A stretch of DNA of 64,000 bases from Litorimonas sp046250185 (GTDB lineage: Bacteria > Pseudomonadota > Alphaproteobacteria > Caulobacterales > Maricaulaceae). The stretch is from NCBI RefSeq assembly GCF_046250185.1, contig NZ_CP176469.1; one strand, written 5' to 3'. Shown here piece by piece: positions 34,796 to 43,098 of the stretch. Each line of letters starts with the position of its first letter. Positions within the stretch are counted from its first letter, which is position 1. Position numbers and translations under genes: made by a program. The notes beneath the pieces are model-generated. The model worked only from the letters and a program-made list of their open reading frames with translations. It had not been told where the DNA came from and made no database searches.

Positions 34796-37627
34796 ATCAC
34801 CAAACGCTTAGACACAGAGAGTTTCCTGAAACGCTTGCAAGAGCAACTGGCAGGGCATCGCACAGACATTGCGTCTGATCCGCAAGCCAATACAGTCAAA
34901 ACGCTAGCCTATGACGTTTCCAAAGATGTGGAGGATCGCCATGTCGCCTTCCGTAATATTGAGGAATTGGTCAAATCACTCTCTGACACAGCGGCTATTG
35001 CGCGGGCGCGACGTTTGCGTGAACGCGCAGGCATGGATCGCCTCAGCAGTTTGAAGGCAGGCATCACTAAGCTTGCCAAAGAGAAAGCCAAAGACGGCTT
35101 TGAAGCTTTCAAAGCGTGGGCCGAGACGCCTGCGCAAGGCATCGTCCTCACGGCGCATCCCACATTTTCTCTCTCGCGGGACATTCGAAATTGCTTGGGT
35201 CAGATTGCCTCCAAAGACGACGGTGAATTTGACGAAGACATCGCCCAACTCAAGACCTATCCCTATTTGCCCAAGCGCGCACCGACCCTTATTGAGGAGC
35301 ATGAAGACACGCAGGCGACCTTACATCGTATTCAATCTTCAATCGATGCCGTGAACGCGCAAATTCTTGATGTGGCGGCCAAAGCCTTTCCTGATCAGTG
35401 GACCACGCTAGCCCCGCATTTGATCGATGCCTATAGCTGGGTTGGCTATGATATTGATGGGCGCACAGACATAAGCTGGGGCGACGCTCTGCGCCTACGC
35501 CTCTCAGAAAAGCGCGATCAATTGGCGCGCTATTTAGACCAAATCAATGCCTTGGCCAGTCGTGCGAAATCTGGCTGTCCGCAAATTGAAACGCTGCAAG
35601 AGCGTATTGAATTCGGTCTTTTCAGCTCCAAGCGTGACTTGGCGATGTTTGAACAAGACATCACGGAGCCAGACAATCTGGTCGCAGCGGCAAACAACCT
35701 GACGCGAGACACAGAGAACCGTATCCTAAACCTGGCCGACCTCGACGGTATGATCGATGAAGCTCTATCTGCGCTCACGGCAGAAAAAGATAAGCGCGAC
35801 CTACTCTGTATTCGCGCCAGTATGAAGGCGTTTGGCCTCGGCACAGCGCGTATTCACTTCCGCCTGAACGCGCGCCACGTTATGACCGCCATCCGTCCCG
35901 TCTTTAACATCACTGACAACGCCGCTGATAATCGCACTTTGATGAACCGCGCGTCGAAGATCACAAAGAACGTCAAGGCGCAGCCCGTCAACTTCGCCTC
36001 GCTCGCGCTGGAAAAAAATACTGCGCATGAGAAGATGATCCTCACCGCGCAAATCCACAAATATATCGACAATGCCACGCCGATCCGCTTGTTGATTGCA
36101 GAGACCGAGGACAGCCTCGTCCCGCTGGGCATGCTCTATCTGGCACGGCTTTACGGCCTGGAAGAAAAGCTCGATATTTCGCCCTTGTTTGAGACGGCGG
36201 ATGCACTCAATAATGGCGGGCGGATTATCGGGAAGATGCTCGAAAACCCTGTCTATAATGAATATATCAAGACACGCGGATTGTTCGCGATCCAGACAGG
36301 TTTCTCGGATGCGGGTCGGTTTATGGGGCAAATCCCAGCGACTCTCGCGATTGAACGGCTGCAATCACATTTCGCCGCAAAAATGGCCGCACACGATATG
36401 AAAGACGTGAAAGCGCTGGTCTTTAACACGCACGGCGAAGGTCTGGGCCGCGGCGGGCATCCCGGCTCTATCTCGGAACGCCTCGACTACGCCATGAGCC
36501 CATGGGCCATCCGCCAGTTCGAGAAGCGCGACATTCACCTGATACACGAAACAAGCTTCCAAGGCGGCGATGGTTTCCTCTGGTTCCAGACGCCAGATAT
36601 GGCAGGCGCCACCGTGCGCTCACTGCTCCTGTCACGTTATGAAGACCGTAGCGAAGCTGAAAATGATGTCTTCTACACCGAGAATGATTTTTCGTGGGAC
36701 GTCTTCCGCACGATCGGGTCAGAGCAAGACAGCCTCTACGCGGATGCCAATTATGTCGGACTTCTTGGGGGCTTTGGACAAAATATGCTAATCCCGACGG
36801 GCTCGCGCGCGGTCAAACGCGCTAAGCCAGGCGGCGGGGCGGACATGTTCAACCCGCGCCAACTCCGCGCCATTCCGCATAATGCAATTTTGCAGCAATT
36901 CGGCACCCCTGCCAATATCTTCTACGGCGTAGGCCGCGCGGCCGCGATTGATCCCGAAAAATTCGTGACGCACTTCCATACATCAGCGCGGGCGAAATCA
37001 ATCTTCGGTCTTGTTATTAAAACACTAGAGCGGACGAATTTGTCTATACTGACAGCTTATGGTCGCCTGTTTGATCCTGGCTTCTGGGTCAGCCGCGCAT
37101 TGTCGGGTAATGAACCACAACTGGCGAATAAGAGCCTCATCATTGCGCAAACGCTGGAGAACAGCCATTGGCGGTCTCATATTATGGACCTGTCCAACCG
37201 CCTTCGTCTTGATCTTTATGATAGCCTTGATGTGCTGCGCCGTTGCGACGCCGATTTTGACGGTCCGCAAAACGAGACGTTGATCATCTTGCATGCGCTT
37301 CGCCTCGCCGTGATCATGAAAATGATGATCATCGTCACAGAACTGCCCGCCACCAGCGAAAGCGATACATCGCGCCTGACGGTCCTGCAAAAGCTGCAAA
37401 CATTCCAGATCGAGAGTATTTTGGAAGACCTCCGTGAGCAATACCCCGCCAGCCGCGAAGCGCTAGAATGGACGGAAAAACTACTGGAAAAAACGGACAA
37501 GCCCGTCGCGCCTCAGGGGGGCTTCCCGCACATCGCTGAGACCATTACGAAACCCCTGCAACGTGCGTCTGAACTTACGCGGCAGATCACGATTGCGATT
37601 ACCCATCATTATGATGCGTTCGGCTAA
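34796..37627 (+). CDS. Divergent phosphoenolpyruvate carboxylase family protein; apparent AUC start
   Basis: A 943-residue PEPC-fold protein. Homologous blocks: VLTAHPTFS (catalytic His of TAHPTE; the following Glu is Phe), TGFSDAGRFMG (E. coli GYSDSAKDAG; Lys replaced by Arg), NTHGEGLGRGGHP (E. coli HGRGGSIGRGGAP; one Arg is Glu and the loop is 2 shorter) and RQLRAIPHN. The canonical C-terminal RNTG is absent. Activity as PEPC (PEP + bicarbonate to oxaloacetate) is plausible but unproven. Start: AGGA at 34785-34788 sits 7 nt before ATC 34796, giving a natural (M)TKRLDTESFLKRLQEQL. The first standard start, TTG 34835, has no SD. Confidence 0.75.
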   Translation: MTKRLDTESFLKRLQEQLAGHRTDIASDPQANTVKTLAYDVSKDVEDRHVAFRNIEELVKSLSDTAAIARARRLRERAGMDRLSSLKAGITKLAKEKAKDGFEAFKAWAETPAQGIVLTAHPTFSLSRDIRNCLGQIASKDDGEFDEDIAQLKTYPYLPKRAPTLIEEHEDTQATLHRIQSSIDAVNAQILDVAAKAFPDQWTTLAPHLIDAYSWVGYDIDGRTDISWGDALRLRLSEKRDQLARYLDQINALASRAKSGCPQIETLQERIEFGLFSSKRDLAMFEQDITEPDNLVAAANNLTRDTENRILNLADLDGMIDEALSALTAEKDKRDLLCIRASMKAFGLGTARIHFRLNARHVMTAIRPVFNITDNAADNRTLMNRASKITKNVKAQPVNFASLALEKNTAHEKMILTAQIHKYIDNATPIRLLIAETEDSLVPLGMLYLARLYGLEEKLDISPLFETADALNNGGRIIGKMLENPVYNEYIKTRGLFAIQTGFSDAGRFMGQIPATLAIERLQSHFAAKMAAHDMKDVKALVFNTHGEGLGRGGHPGSISERLDYAMSPWAIRQFEKRDIHLIHETSFQGGDGFLWFQTPDMAGATVRSLLLSRYEDRSEAENDVFYTENDFSWDVFRTIGSEQDSLYADANYVGLLGGFGQNMLIPTGSRAVKRAKPGGGADMFNPRQLRAIPHNAILQQFGTPANIFYGVGRAAAIDPEKFVTHFHTSARAKSIFGLVIKTLERTNLSILTAYGRLFDPGFWVSRALSGNEPQLANKSLIIAQTLENSHWRSHIMDLSNRLRLDLYDSLDVLRRCDADFDGPQNETLIILHALRLAVIMKMMIIVTELPATSESDTSRLTVLQKLQTFQIESILEDLREQYPASREALEWTEKLLEKTDKPVAPQGGFPHIAETITKPLQRASELTRQITIAITHHYDAFG

Positions 37628-37650
37628 TCTGATTGTATTTTAGAAATTAA

Positions 37651-37684
37651 GCGCGCCTCTTTCATGGGGCGCGTTTTGCGTTTT
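37651..37684 (+). terminator. Rho-independent terminator of gap-ppc
   Basis: CGCGCC stem at 37652-37657 pairs with GGCGCG at 37668-37673, 10-nt loop, followed directly by TTTTGCGTTTT. It starts 24 nt after the PEPC-family stop and separates it from the convergent chrR. Confidence 0.75.
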
Positions 37685-37692
37685 AGCGGTCG

Positions 37693-38358
37693 TTAAATGC
37701 CGACAATCGGCTGAACTAACTTCGCCATAAACGGCTTCATTTTCAGCGGCGCTTGCGTCATCACAAGACAGATGCAATCCTCGCCCTCATTGATATAAGG
37801 TGAATGTTCGGTTGTATCATCTTCGATATGAAGGTCGCCGCGCATATATGTGTCATCGCCCACCGTGTAACTGCCGGTTAGGATCAGGGTCCATTCTTCG
37901 CCCTTATGGCCGTGTTCTGGCATTTGCATCCCGCCCTTGGCGCGCAGCAAATACAGACGATCGCCCTCTTTATATTTACGATTACCCAGCAAATCATGCA
38001 CAGCTACGCCAGGTACAAGAGATTTCCAGGGTATATCACGAAGGCCGTGGCCCAATATATGACGCAACGCATTGGGCGCCATACTGTCATAGGGCTCTTC
38101 AAATTTATCATTGGCACAACGCGGCGGCAATTTGGCCAAGACCTCACCCATAAAGAGAGGTGAGAGCGGCGTGCCGCCGACATCCACCATCAACGTCGCC
38201 GCGAGGTCCTCTTGGAACGCGATGCGTTCTGCGACTTCATCTGAAATTTCACTCTGACACGCGATGATAATATGCTTGGCAGGGCTGAGCGCACCAATCG
38301 CATATTCCGTCAGACTTTCGTCGACACATCGCACAGACGTCTTCACTTTGGCCGTCAT
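37693..38358 (-). CDS. chrR: ChrR-family cupin anti-sigma factor
   Basis: A 221-residue ChrR-type anti-sigma factor, which holds its ECF sigma factor inactive until singlet oxygen or organic hydroperoxide appears. The C-terminal cupin carries H149, H151, E155 and H185 (EHGHKGEEW then EHSPYI), matching the metal site needed for sensing. The N-terminal zinc motif, usually HxxxCxxC, is degenerate here: the segment reads AKHIIIACQSEI with only C34, Glu in place of the last Cys, and His shifted by one. The start overlaps the sigma gene stop by 4 nt. Confidence 0.88.
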   Translation of the reverse strand: MTAKVKTSVRCVDESLTEYAIGALSPAKHIIIACQSEISDEVAERIAFQEDLAATLMVDVGGTPLSPLFMGEVLAKLPPRCANDKFEEPYDSMAPNALRHILGHGLRDIPWKSLVPGVAVHDLLGNRKYKEGDRLYLLRAKGGMQMPEHGHKGEEWTLILTGSYTVGDDTYMRGDLHIEDDTTEHSPYINEGEDCICLVMTQAPLKMKPFMAKLVQPIVGI

Positions 38359-38978
38359 GTTAGATCATCCACGTGGCGCTGCATGTTCGCTTTCAGCGTT
38401 TGAATCCCGCTGCGAATACGCGTTTTGACAGTCCCAAGCGGCAGACCCATTTCTTCCGATATTTCCTTGTGGGTCTTGAACTCAATGAAAGCCATTTTGA
38501 TCGCCATTTGTTGCGGCGGCGAGAGACGCGCGATTTGCGCGCGCAGAATTTCGGAGCTTTCCTGCGCCATGAAATTATGTTCGGCGGACGGCACCTCGTC
38601 GTCTGCAATAATCTTCATTAGCTCGGGATCGCGCACATCGACGCGGCCGTGCTTTCGCTGATGATCAATCCATCGGTTGCGGGTCATCCGATAAACCCAC
38701 GTAGCGAAGCTGGCCTTTTCAGGATCAAATGAGACGGCTTTGGTCCACACTTTGATCATAACGTCTTGCACAATATCTTCGGCCGTGCCTGAGCCGACAT
38801 TACGCGCCATGAGCCAGCCTTTCAGCTTTGGCCCGTAAACTTCGAATAGATCAGACAGCGCACGTGCGTCTTGCTGCTCCGCAATGGCTTTCAGCCATAG
38901 GGCATCTCTTTTGGCGGCGCTGATACTTTTTTGGGAAGGTGCAAAGCCACCATAGGCCTTGCCTCGAGTTCCTGACAT
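38355..38978 (-). CDS. ECF RNA polymerase sigma factor (RpoE/ECF11-like)
   Basis: A 207-residue ECF sigma factor. Region 2: DLFEVYGPKLKGWL, then AEDIVQDVMIKVWTKA and FATWVYRMTRNRWIDHQR. Region 4: LSPPQQMAIKMAFIEFKTHKEI with LPLGTVKTRIRSG. An AAGGAGG SD 6 nt before ATG 38978 decides the start; the frame continues upstream to 39053 without a comparable site. Paired with ChrR, so it is likely the singlet-oxygen stress sigma. In Rhodobacter the equivalent regulon includes a photolyase and an amine oxidase, gene types found 5 kb away here. Confidence 0.93.
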   Translation of the reverse strand: MSGTRGKAYGGFAPSQKSISAAKRDALWLKAIAEQQDARALSDLFEVYGPKLKGWLMARNVGSGTAEDIVQDVMIKVWTKAVSFDPEKASFATWVYRMTRNRWIDHQRKHGRVDVRDPELMKIIADDEVPSAEHNFMAQESSEILRAQIARLSPPQQMAIKMAFIEFKTHKEISEEMGLPLGTVKTRIRSGIQTLKANMQRHVDDLT

Positions 38979-39151
38979 AATCCCCTCCTTAGTCTGGTGA
39001 GGTATGTCTTCCATGCTATAGTCTTCTAGGCCAAATGTCATGGTAAATCGCAAGTTTCGTAAGACAGCGACGTAATTGTCGCATTAATATGCATACGCAG
39101 CTTCGATGTGGGGGGTTTTAGAGGTGCGTCAATTCTGTCGCGTTTTGTCAG

Positions 39152-40039
39152 TTACGGCGTGTAAATCGTATAAGTGACATCTGCCGAAAGCGAACCAATA
39201 CCTTGCGAGAAATCGTAATTATTGCCCGTCGTCCCAGCCCCGCGCAGATTGTAACGCGATTGAAAGCTGACAGCTTGTTGCATGATAGACCCGCGATTGG
39301 CGGCTGTTCTCTGCCCACCGTCAAAGACTTTGACCGGACCCGCAGACAAGTCATCTAAGGTGAAGCCGTTATTTTGACCCAGCACGACACCGGCCCCGCC
39401 AGCCCCGGGATCTTGCGCCCTTTGCCCCCAAGCATTTGCGCCGCCCCCACCTGTTACTTGATAGCGCAAACGGTAGCGAATATTCGTATAATCAAGCGAC
39501 GAGAAGTCACCCGTCGCTTGGATATTACTAGCTTCGCCGAAAATATCGAACGGCGCATTGGACGCGACATAAAAGCGAGAGGCGCGTCCCCCCTGCCCTA
39601 GCAAGTCAATATCTGTCGTCGCATCAAGCCCGAAAGCATTATAGCTATCATTCGCATCCAGCGTTTGGTGCGGCGCGGTGCTATTAAATTGTCCGCCAAA
39701 AGTGGCGTCATTGACTTGAAATTCCCAGCCAGACCCCGTCCCGCTTTGGATCGGGTTGTAGCGCTGCGTATTGTAATTGATAGAGCGTCCATCCGCTGCA
39801 ATCAAATCATCCCCCTCCGTCCCCGAAGGCGCGGAGTCGAGCAAGAGGAAATCGAACACTATCGGAGCCACGCCGCCATTTTCTTCAAAGTCACTTGCTC
39901 CAAACACAATGACTATTGAAGACGCGTTGAAGAAGGGGCGATCAATGACATTTCCATAGGCGGACGTCGCAGCCGCCAGCCCTGCAAAGGTCAACACACC
40001 GCTCAACAGCGCTTTGACAGACGTTAAATTCCGTTCCAT
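39152..40039 (-). CDS. Secreted hypothetical protein
   Basis: A 295-residue exported protein not recognised. A signal peptide covers about residues 1-29 (LLSGVLTFAGLAAATSAYG). The mature part is Gly/Asn/Asp-rich and beta-strand-like (GQGGRASRFYVASNAPFDI, SLDYTNIRYRLRYQVT), with no cysteines and a C-terminus SADVTYTIYTP. It could be a surface or pilus-like subunit such as a spore-coat-U-type fold, but no such motif is clear. Divergent from uvrB, with 119 nt between. Confidence 0.7.
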   Translation of the reverse strand: MERNLTSVKALLSGVLTFAGLAAATSAYGNVIDRPFFNASSIVIVFGASDFEENGGVAPIVFDFLLLDSAPSGTEGDDLIAADGRSINYNTQRYNPIQSGTGSGWEFQVNDATFGGQFNSTAPHQTLDANDSYNAFGLDATTDIDLLGQGGRASRFYVASNAPFDIFGEASNIQATGDFSSLDYTNIRYRLRYQVTGGGGANAWGQRAQDPGAGGAGVVLGQNNGFTLDDLSAGPVKVFDGGQRTAANRGSIMQQAVSFQSRYNLRGAGTTGNNYDFSQGIGSLSADVTYTIYTP

Positions 40040-40158
40040 CCGATCTCTATAAGCAATAGTGGCAAAGATTTTGGTAAAGCCTATCCTTAATAAAGCCTTA
40101 TTTTACGCTTTCATCACGCCGCAGTTGTAATTGGCGCAGATCGTTCTATCTTTAGTCT

Positions 40159-42306
40159 ATGCCGTCATCGTCCAACATATCCGTGCAAGAAGCGCCCGCC
40201 CTCTGGCAGCCGCATCGTCCGCAAAAACCGAGCAAGTCCGAGGGCGGGAAAGCTTTCCGCTTAGTCTCTGAATTTGAACCTAAAGGCGATCAGCCGAATG
40301 CGATCAAAGAATTGGTCGCAGGCGTGAATTCGATTGAGCGTGACCAAGTCCTGCTCGGCGTGACGGGGTCAGGTAAGACCTTCACCATGGCCAAGATCAT
40401 AGAGCAGACGCAACGCCCTGCCCTGATCATGGCGCCCAATAAGACATTGGCGGCGCAGCTTTACTCCGAATTTAAGTCCTTCTTTCCCGACAATGCCGTT
40501 GAGTATTTCGTGTCCTATTACGACTACTATCAACCCGAAGCCTATGTCCCACGCACTGACACGTTCATTGAAAAAGACAGCTCGGTGAATGAGCAGATCG
40601 ACCGCATGCGCCACTCCGCCACGCGCGCAATCCTAGAGCGAGATGACTGTATCATCGTCGCCTCTGTGTCCTGCATTTACGGCATCGGCTCTGTCGAAAC
40701 TTATACAGCGATGACGATTGATCTGGCCAAAGGTCAAATGATTGATCAGCGCATGCTTATGGCGCAACTCGTGCAGCTACAATACTCTCGCAATGACCTC
40801 GCTTTTCAACGTGGCAGCTTCCGCGTGCGCGGCGATACAGTCGAGCTATTCCCTGCCCATTATGACGACACCGCATGGCGCTTTGATTTCTTTGGCGACG
40901 AGATCGACAGTATTACCGAGTTTGACCCGCTGACAGGCAAGACGGGCCGTTCGATTGACCGCGTTCGCGTCTATGCCAATTCGCACTATGTCACGCCGCG
41001 CCCCACCGTGCAGTCCGCGATGAAAGGCATCAAACACGAGCTTAAAGAAACTCTCAAAATGTTCGAGGCCGAAGGCAAGCTGCTTGAAGCCCAACGCATC
41101 GCGCAGCGCACAGAATTTGATCTGGAAATGATGGCCGCTCAGGGGTTTTGCAACGGAATCGAGAACTACTCCCGCTACCTGACAGGTCGTGCGCCCGGTG
41201 AACCGCCGCCCACCTTATTCGAGTATCTCCCCGAAAATGCGCTCCTTTTTATGGACGAGTCCCACGTCTCTGTGCCGCAAATTGGCGGTATGAGTCGCGG
41301 TGACTATGCGCGCAAATCCACGCTCGCAGAACACGGCTTTCGCTTGCCAAGCTGCATTGATAACCGTCCGCTCAAATTCGAAGAATGGGACGCGATGCGC
41401 CCGCAAACTGTCCACGTCTCCGCCACGCCTGCCGATTGGGAAATGGAGCGCACGGGCGGCGTGTTTGTCGAGCAAGTGATCCGCCCCACGGGCCTGATCG
41501 ATCCCCCCGTCGAAATCCGTCCTGTGTCCAAGGACGGCGGCAATCAAGTCGACGACGTCATTGACGAAGTCCGCAAAGTGGCCGCCAATGGCTTCCGCTC
41601 GCTCGTCACCACACTGACCAAGAAAATGGCCGAAGACCTGACGGAATATATGAATGATCAGGGCATCCGCGTGCGCTATATGCACAGCGATGTCGACACG
41701 CTGGAACGTATAGAGATCATCCGCGATCTGCGCCTTGGGAAATTTGATGTGCTGATCGGGATTAACTTGCTTCGAGAAGGGCTCGACATTCCCGAATGTG
41801 CTTTTGTGGGCATCTTAGACGCAGACAAAGAAGGCTTCCTGCGTAGCGAGACCGCTTTGGTGCAAACTATTGGCCGCGCGGCGCGAAACTCTGAAGCCAA
41901 AGTCGTGCTTTACGCCGATAAAATTACTGGTTCTATGGAACGCGCCATGGACGAAACCGCGCGCCGCCGCGAACGTCAAATCGCTCATAACGAGAAGCAC
42001 GGTATTACGCCAAAAACCGTCTTACGCGGCGTCGCTGATATGGTCGGCGATAGCGAAGCCAGCCAGAAAATCAAAGACGAAGCCAATAGTTACACCCCGT
42101 CTGGCCTCAAGAAAAAAGGCAAATCCGGCAAAGCCCAACGCGGCGTCCTCGAAATGGCGGAAGCCGGCCAAGAACCCTATATGGGCGGCAACATGCTCGC
42201 CACAATGGCCGACCTAGAGAAGCGCATGTTCGAAGCCGCCGAGAATTTAGAGTTCGAAGAAGCCGCTAGGCTACGCGATGAGATGAAGAAATTGCAGGGT
42301 GATTGA
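40159..42306 (+). CDS. uvrB: Excinuclease ABC subunit B
   Basis: A 715-residue UvrB, the damage-verifying helicase-like subunit of nucleotide excision repair. Walker A GVTGSGKTFTMAK (about residues 68-80), the beta-hairpin YYDYYQPEAYVP, helicase motifs MDESHVSVPQ and IGRAARN, and the C-terminal UVR motif EEAARLRDEMKKLQ for UvrC contact. The N-terminus has about 30 extra residues before the conserved FRLVSEFEPKGDQP. No SD precedes the ATG. TATCTT at 40147-40152 would suit a -10 element for a leaderless transcript (inference). Confidence 0.97.
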   Translation: MPSSSNISVQEAPALWQPHRPQKPSKSEGGKAFRLVSEFEPKGDQPNAIKELVAGVNSIERDQVLLGVTGSGKTFTMAKIIEQTQRPALIMAPNKTLAAQLYSEFKSFFPDNAVEYFVSYYDYYQPEAYVPRTDTFIEKDSSVNEQIDRMRHSATRAILERDDCIIVASVSCIYGIGSVETYTAMTIDLAKGQMIDQRMLMAQLVQLQYSRNDLAFQRGSFRVRGDTVELFPAHYDDTAWRFDFFGDEIDSITEFDPLTGKTGRSIDRVRVYANSHYVTPRPTVQSAMKGIKHELKETLKMFEAEGKLLEAQRIAQRTEFDLEMMAAQGFCNGIENYSRYLTGRAPGEPPPTLFEYLPENALLFMDESHVSVPQIGGMSRGDYARKSTLAEHGFRLPSCIDNRPLKFEEWDAMRPQTVHVSATPADWEMERTGGVFVEQVIRPTGLIDPPVEIRPVSKDGGNQVDDVIDEVRKVAANGFRSLVTTLTKKMAEDLTEYMNDQGIRVRYMHSDVDTLERIEIIRDLRLGKFDVLIGINLLREGLDIPECAFVGILDADKEGFLRSETALVQTIGRAARNSEAKVVLYADKITGSMERAMDETARRRERQIAHNEKHGITPKTVLRGVADMVGDSEASQKIKDEANSYTPSGLKKKGKSGKAQRGVLEMAEAGQEPYMGGNMLATMADLEKRMFEAAENLEFEEAARLRDEMKKLQGD

Positions 42307-42318
42307 CGTCCTCATTTG

Positions 42319-42362
42319 AGGCAGAGGCGCTATCTCTGCTTGGCTAAACCAAGCCCTTGTCC
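42319..42362 (-). repeat. Dispersed intergenic repeat, copy 1
   Basis: Read on the minus strand, a 44-nt element containing GCTTGG-TTTAG-CCAAGC (6-bp hairpin), an 8-nt variable core and CGCCTCTGCCT. It matches 55702-55745 (plus) except for the core and one further base. It covers the last codons and stop of the sterol-desaturase gene and the gap to uvrB. Confidence 0.7.
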
Positions 42363-43093
42363 GTCCCGCAAACCTTATCCCAGAACCGAAAATATAGGCC
42401 GTAATTCCCTTTGAACTTTGTGTGGTGGAGGTTGTGGTGGCTGGCCGTGATAATGTGGCGACCCCACCAACCGCGCACCCAACGGTCGGGATAGACTTCC
42501 CATCCCGCGTGATTGAAGACGGCATTGATCGTCATCAGCATGAGGAGGAACAACGCCATACCAATATGAAGCGGAATAAAAATCGCCATCACGGGGAGCA
42601 GCCATGCCGCGCTGAGGGCTTCAATCGGATCAAAGGAGAAGCTCGCCCACGGGGTCGGTTGGACAGAGCGGTGGTGGCCTTCGTGCGTCCATTTAAATAA
42701 CTTACGGTGGTGCATCACGCGATGCGTCCAATAAAACCAAGTGTCTTGTGCAAACAAATAAATGAAGCCCGAAATAATTAAATAACTCCACCCGAATAAT
42801 CCATCTGGCAGTCCCGAATACAGCGCTGTGCCGCCCGCCTTCCACATCTCGATGACGATGGCTGCGGGGGCGGCGTAGATGAAGGCAGAGATGGTGGAGA
42901 GTTTGATCTCGTTGCGGATCGTGGCAGGCGTCGGCTCACGTTTGGAGAGCCGGCGGGCGCGTTTTGGCTCTCGCGTCCAAAGCATATGGTGGATCGGCCA
43001 GACGATGGCGAAATAGCGCCCAATGATGATTGCTGTAAACGCCAGATAGGTGATCAGTAATTGCAGCGGCGGAATTGAAAGGAGGCTGTCCAT
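42344..43093 (-). CDS. Sterol desaturase / fatty-acid hydroxylase family protein
   Basis: A 249-residue membrane di-iron enzyme. About four to five helices carry the His clusters HRVMHH, HEGHHRS, NAVFNHAG and HHNLHHTK, which bind two irons. The family hydroxylates or desaturates sterols, fatty acids or carotenoids; the substrate is unknown here. It starts 5 nt after the glpD stop, so it is co-transcribed with glpD, which hints at membrane-lipid metabolism. The 3' end lies inside a dispersed repeat also found at 55.7 kb. Confidence 0.9.
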   Translation of the reverse strand: MDSLLSIPPLQLLITYLAFTAIIIGRYFAIVWPIHHMLWTREPKRARRLSKREPTPATIRNEIKLSTISAFIYAAPAAIVIEMWKAGGTALYSGLPDGLFGWSYLIISGFIYLFAQDTWFYWTHRVMHHRKLFKWTHEGHHRSVQPTPWASFSFDPIEALSAAWLLPVMAIFIPLHIGMALFLLMLMTINAVFNHAGWEVYPDRWVRGWWGRHIITASHHNLHHTKFKGNYGLYFRFWDKVCGTDKGLV

Positions 43094-43098
43094 ATGAC

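Noticed and set aside
40143..40157. LexA box (GTTC-N7-GTTC) before uvrB
   Set aside because: GTTC-N7-AGTC has two mismatches in the second half and lies 1 nt from the ATG; too weak to call.
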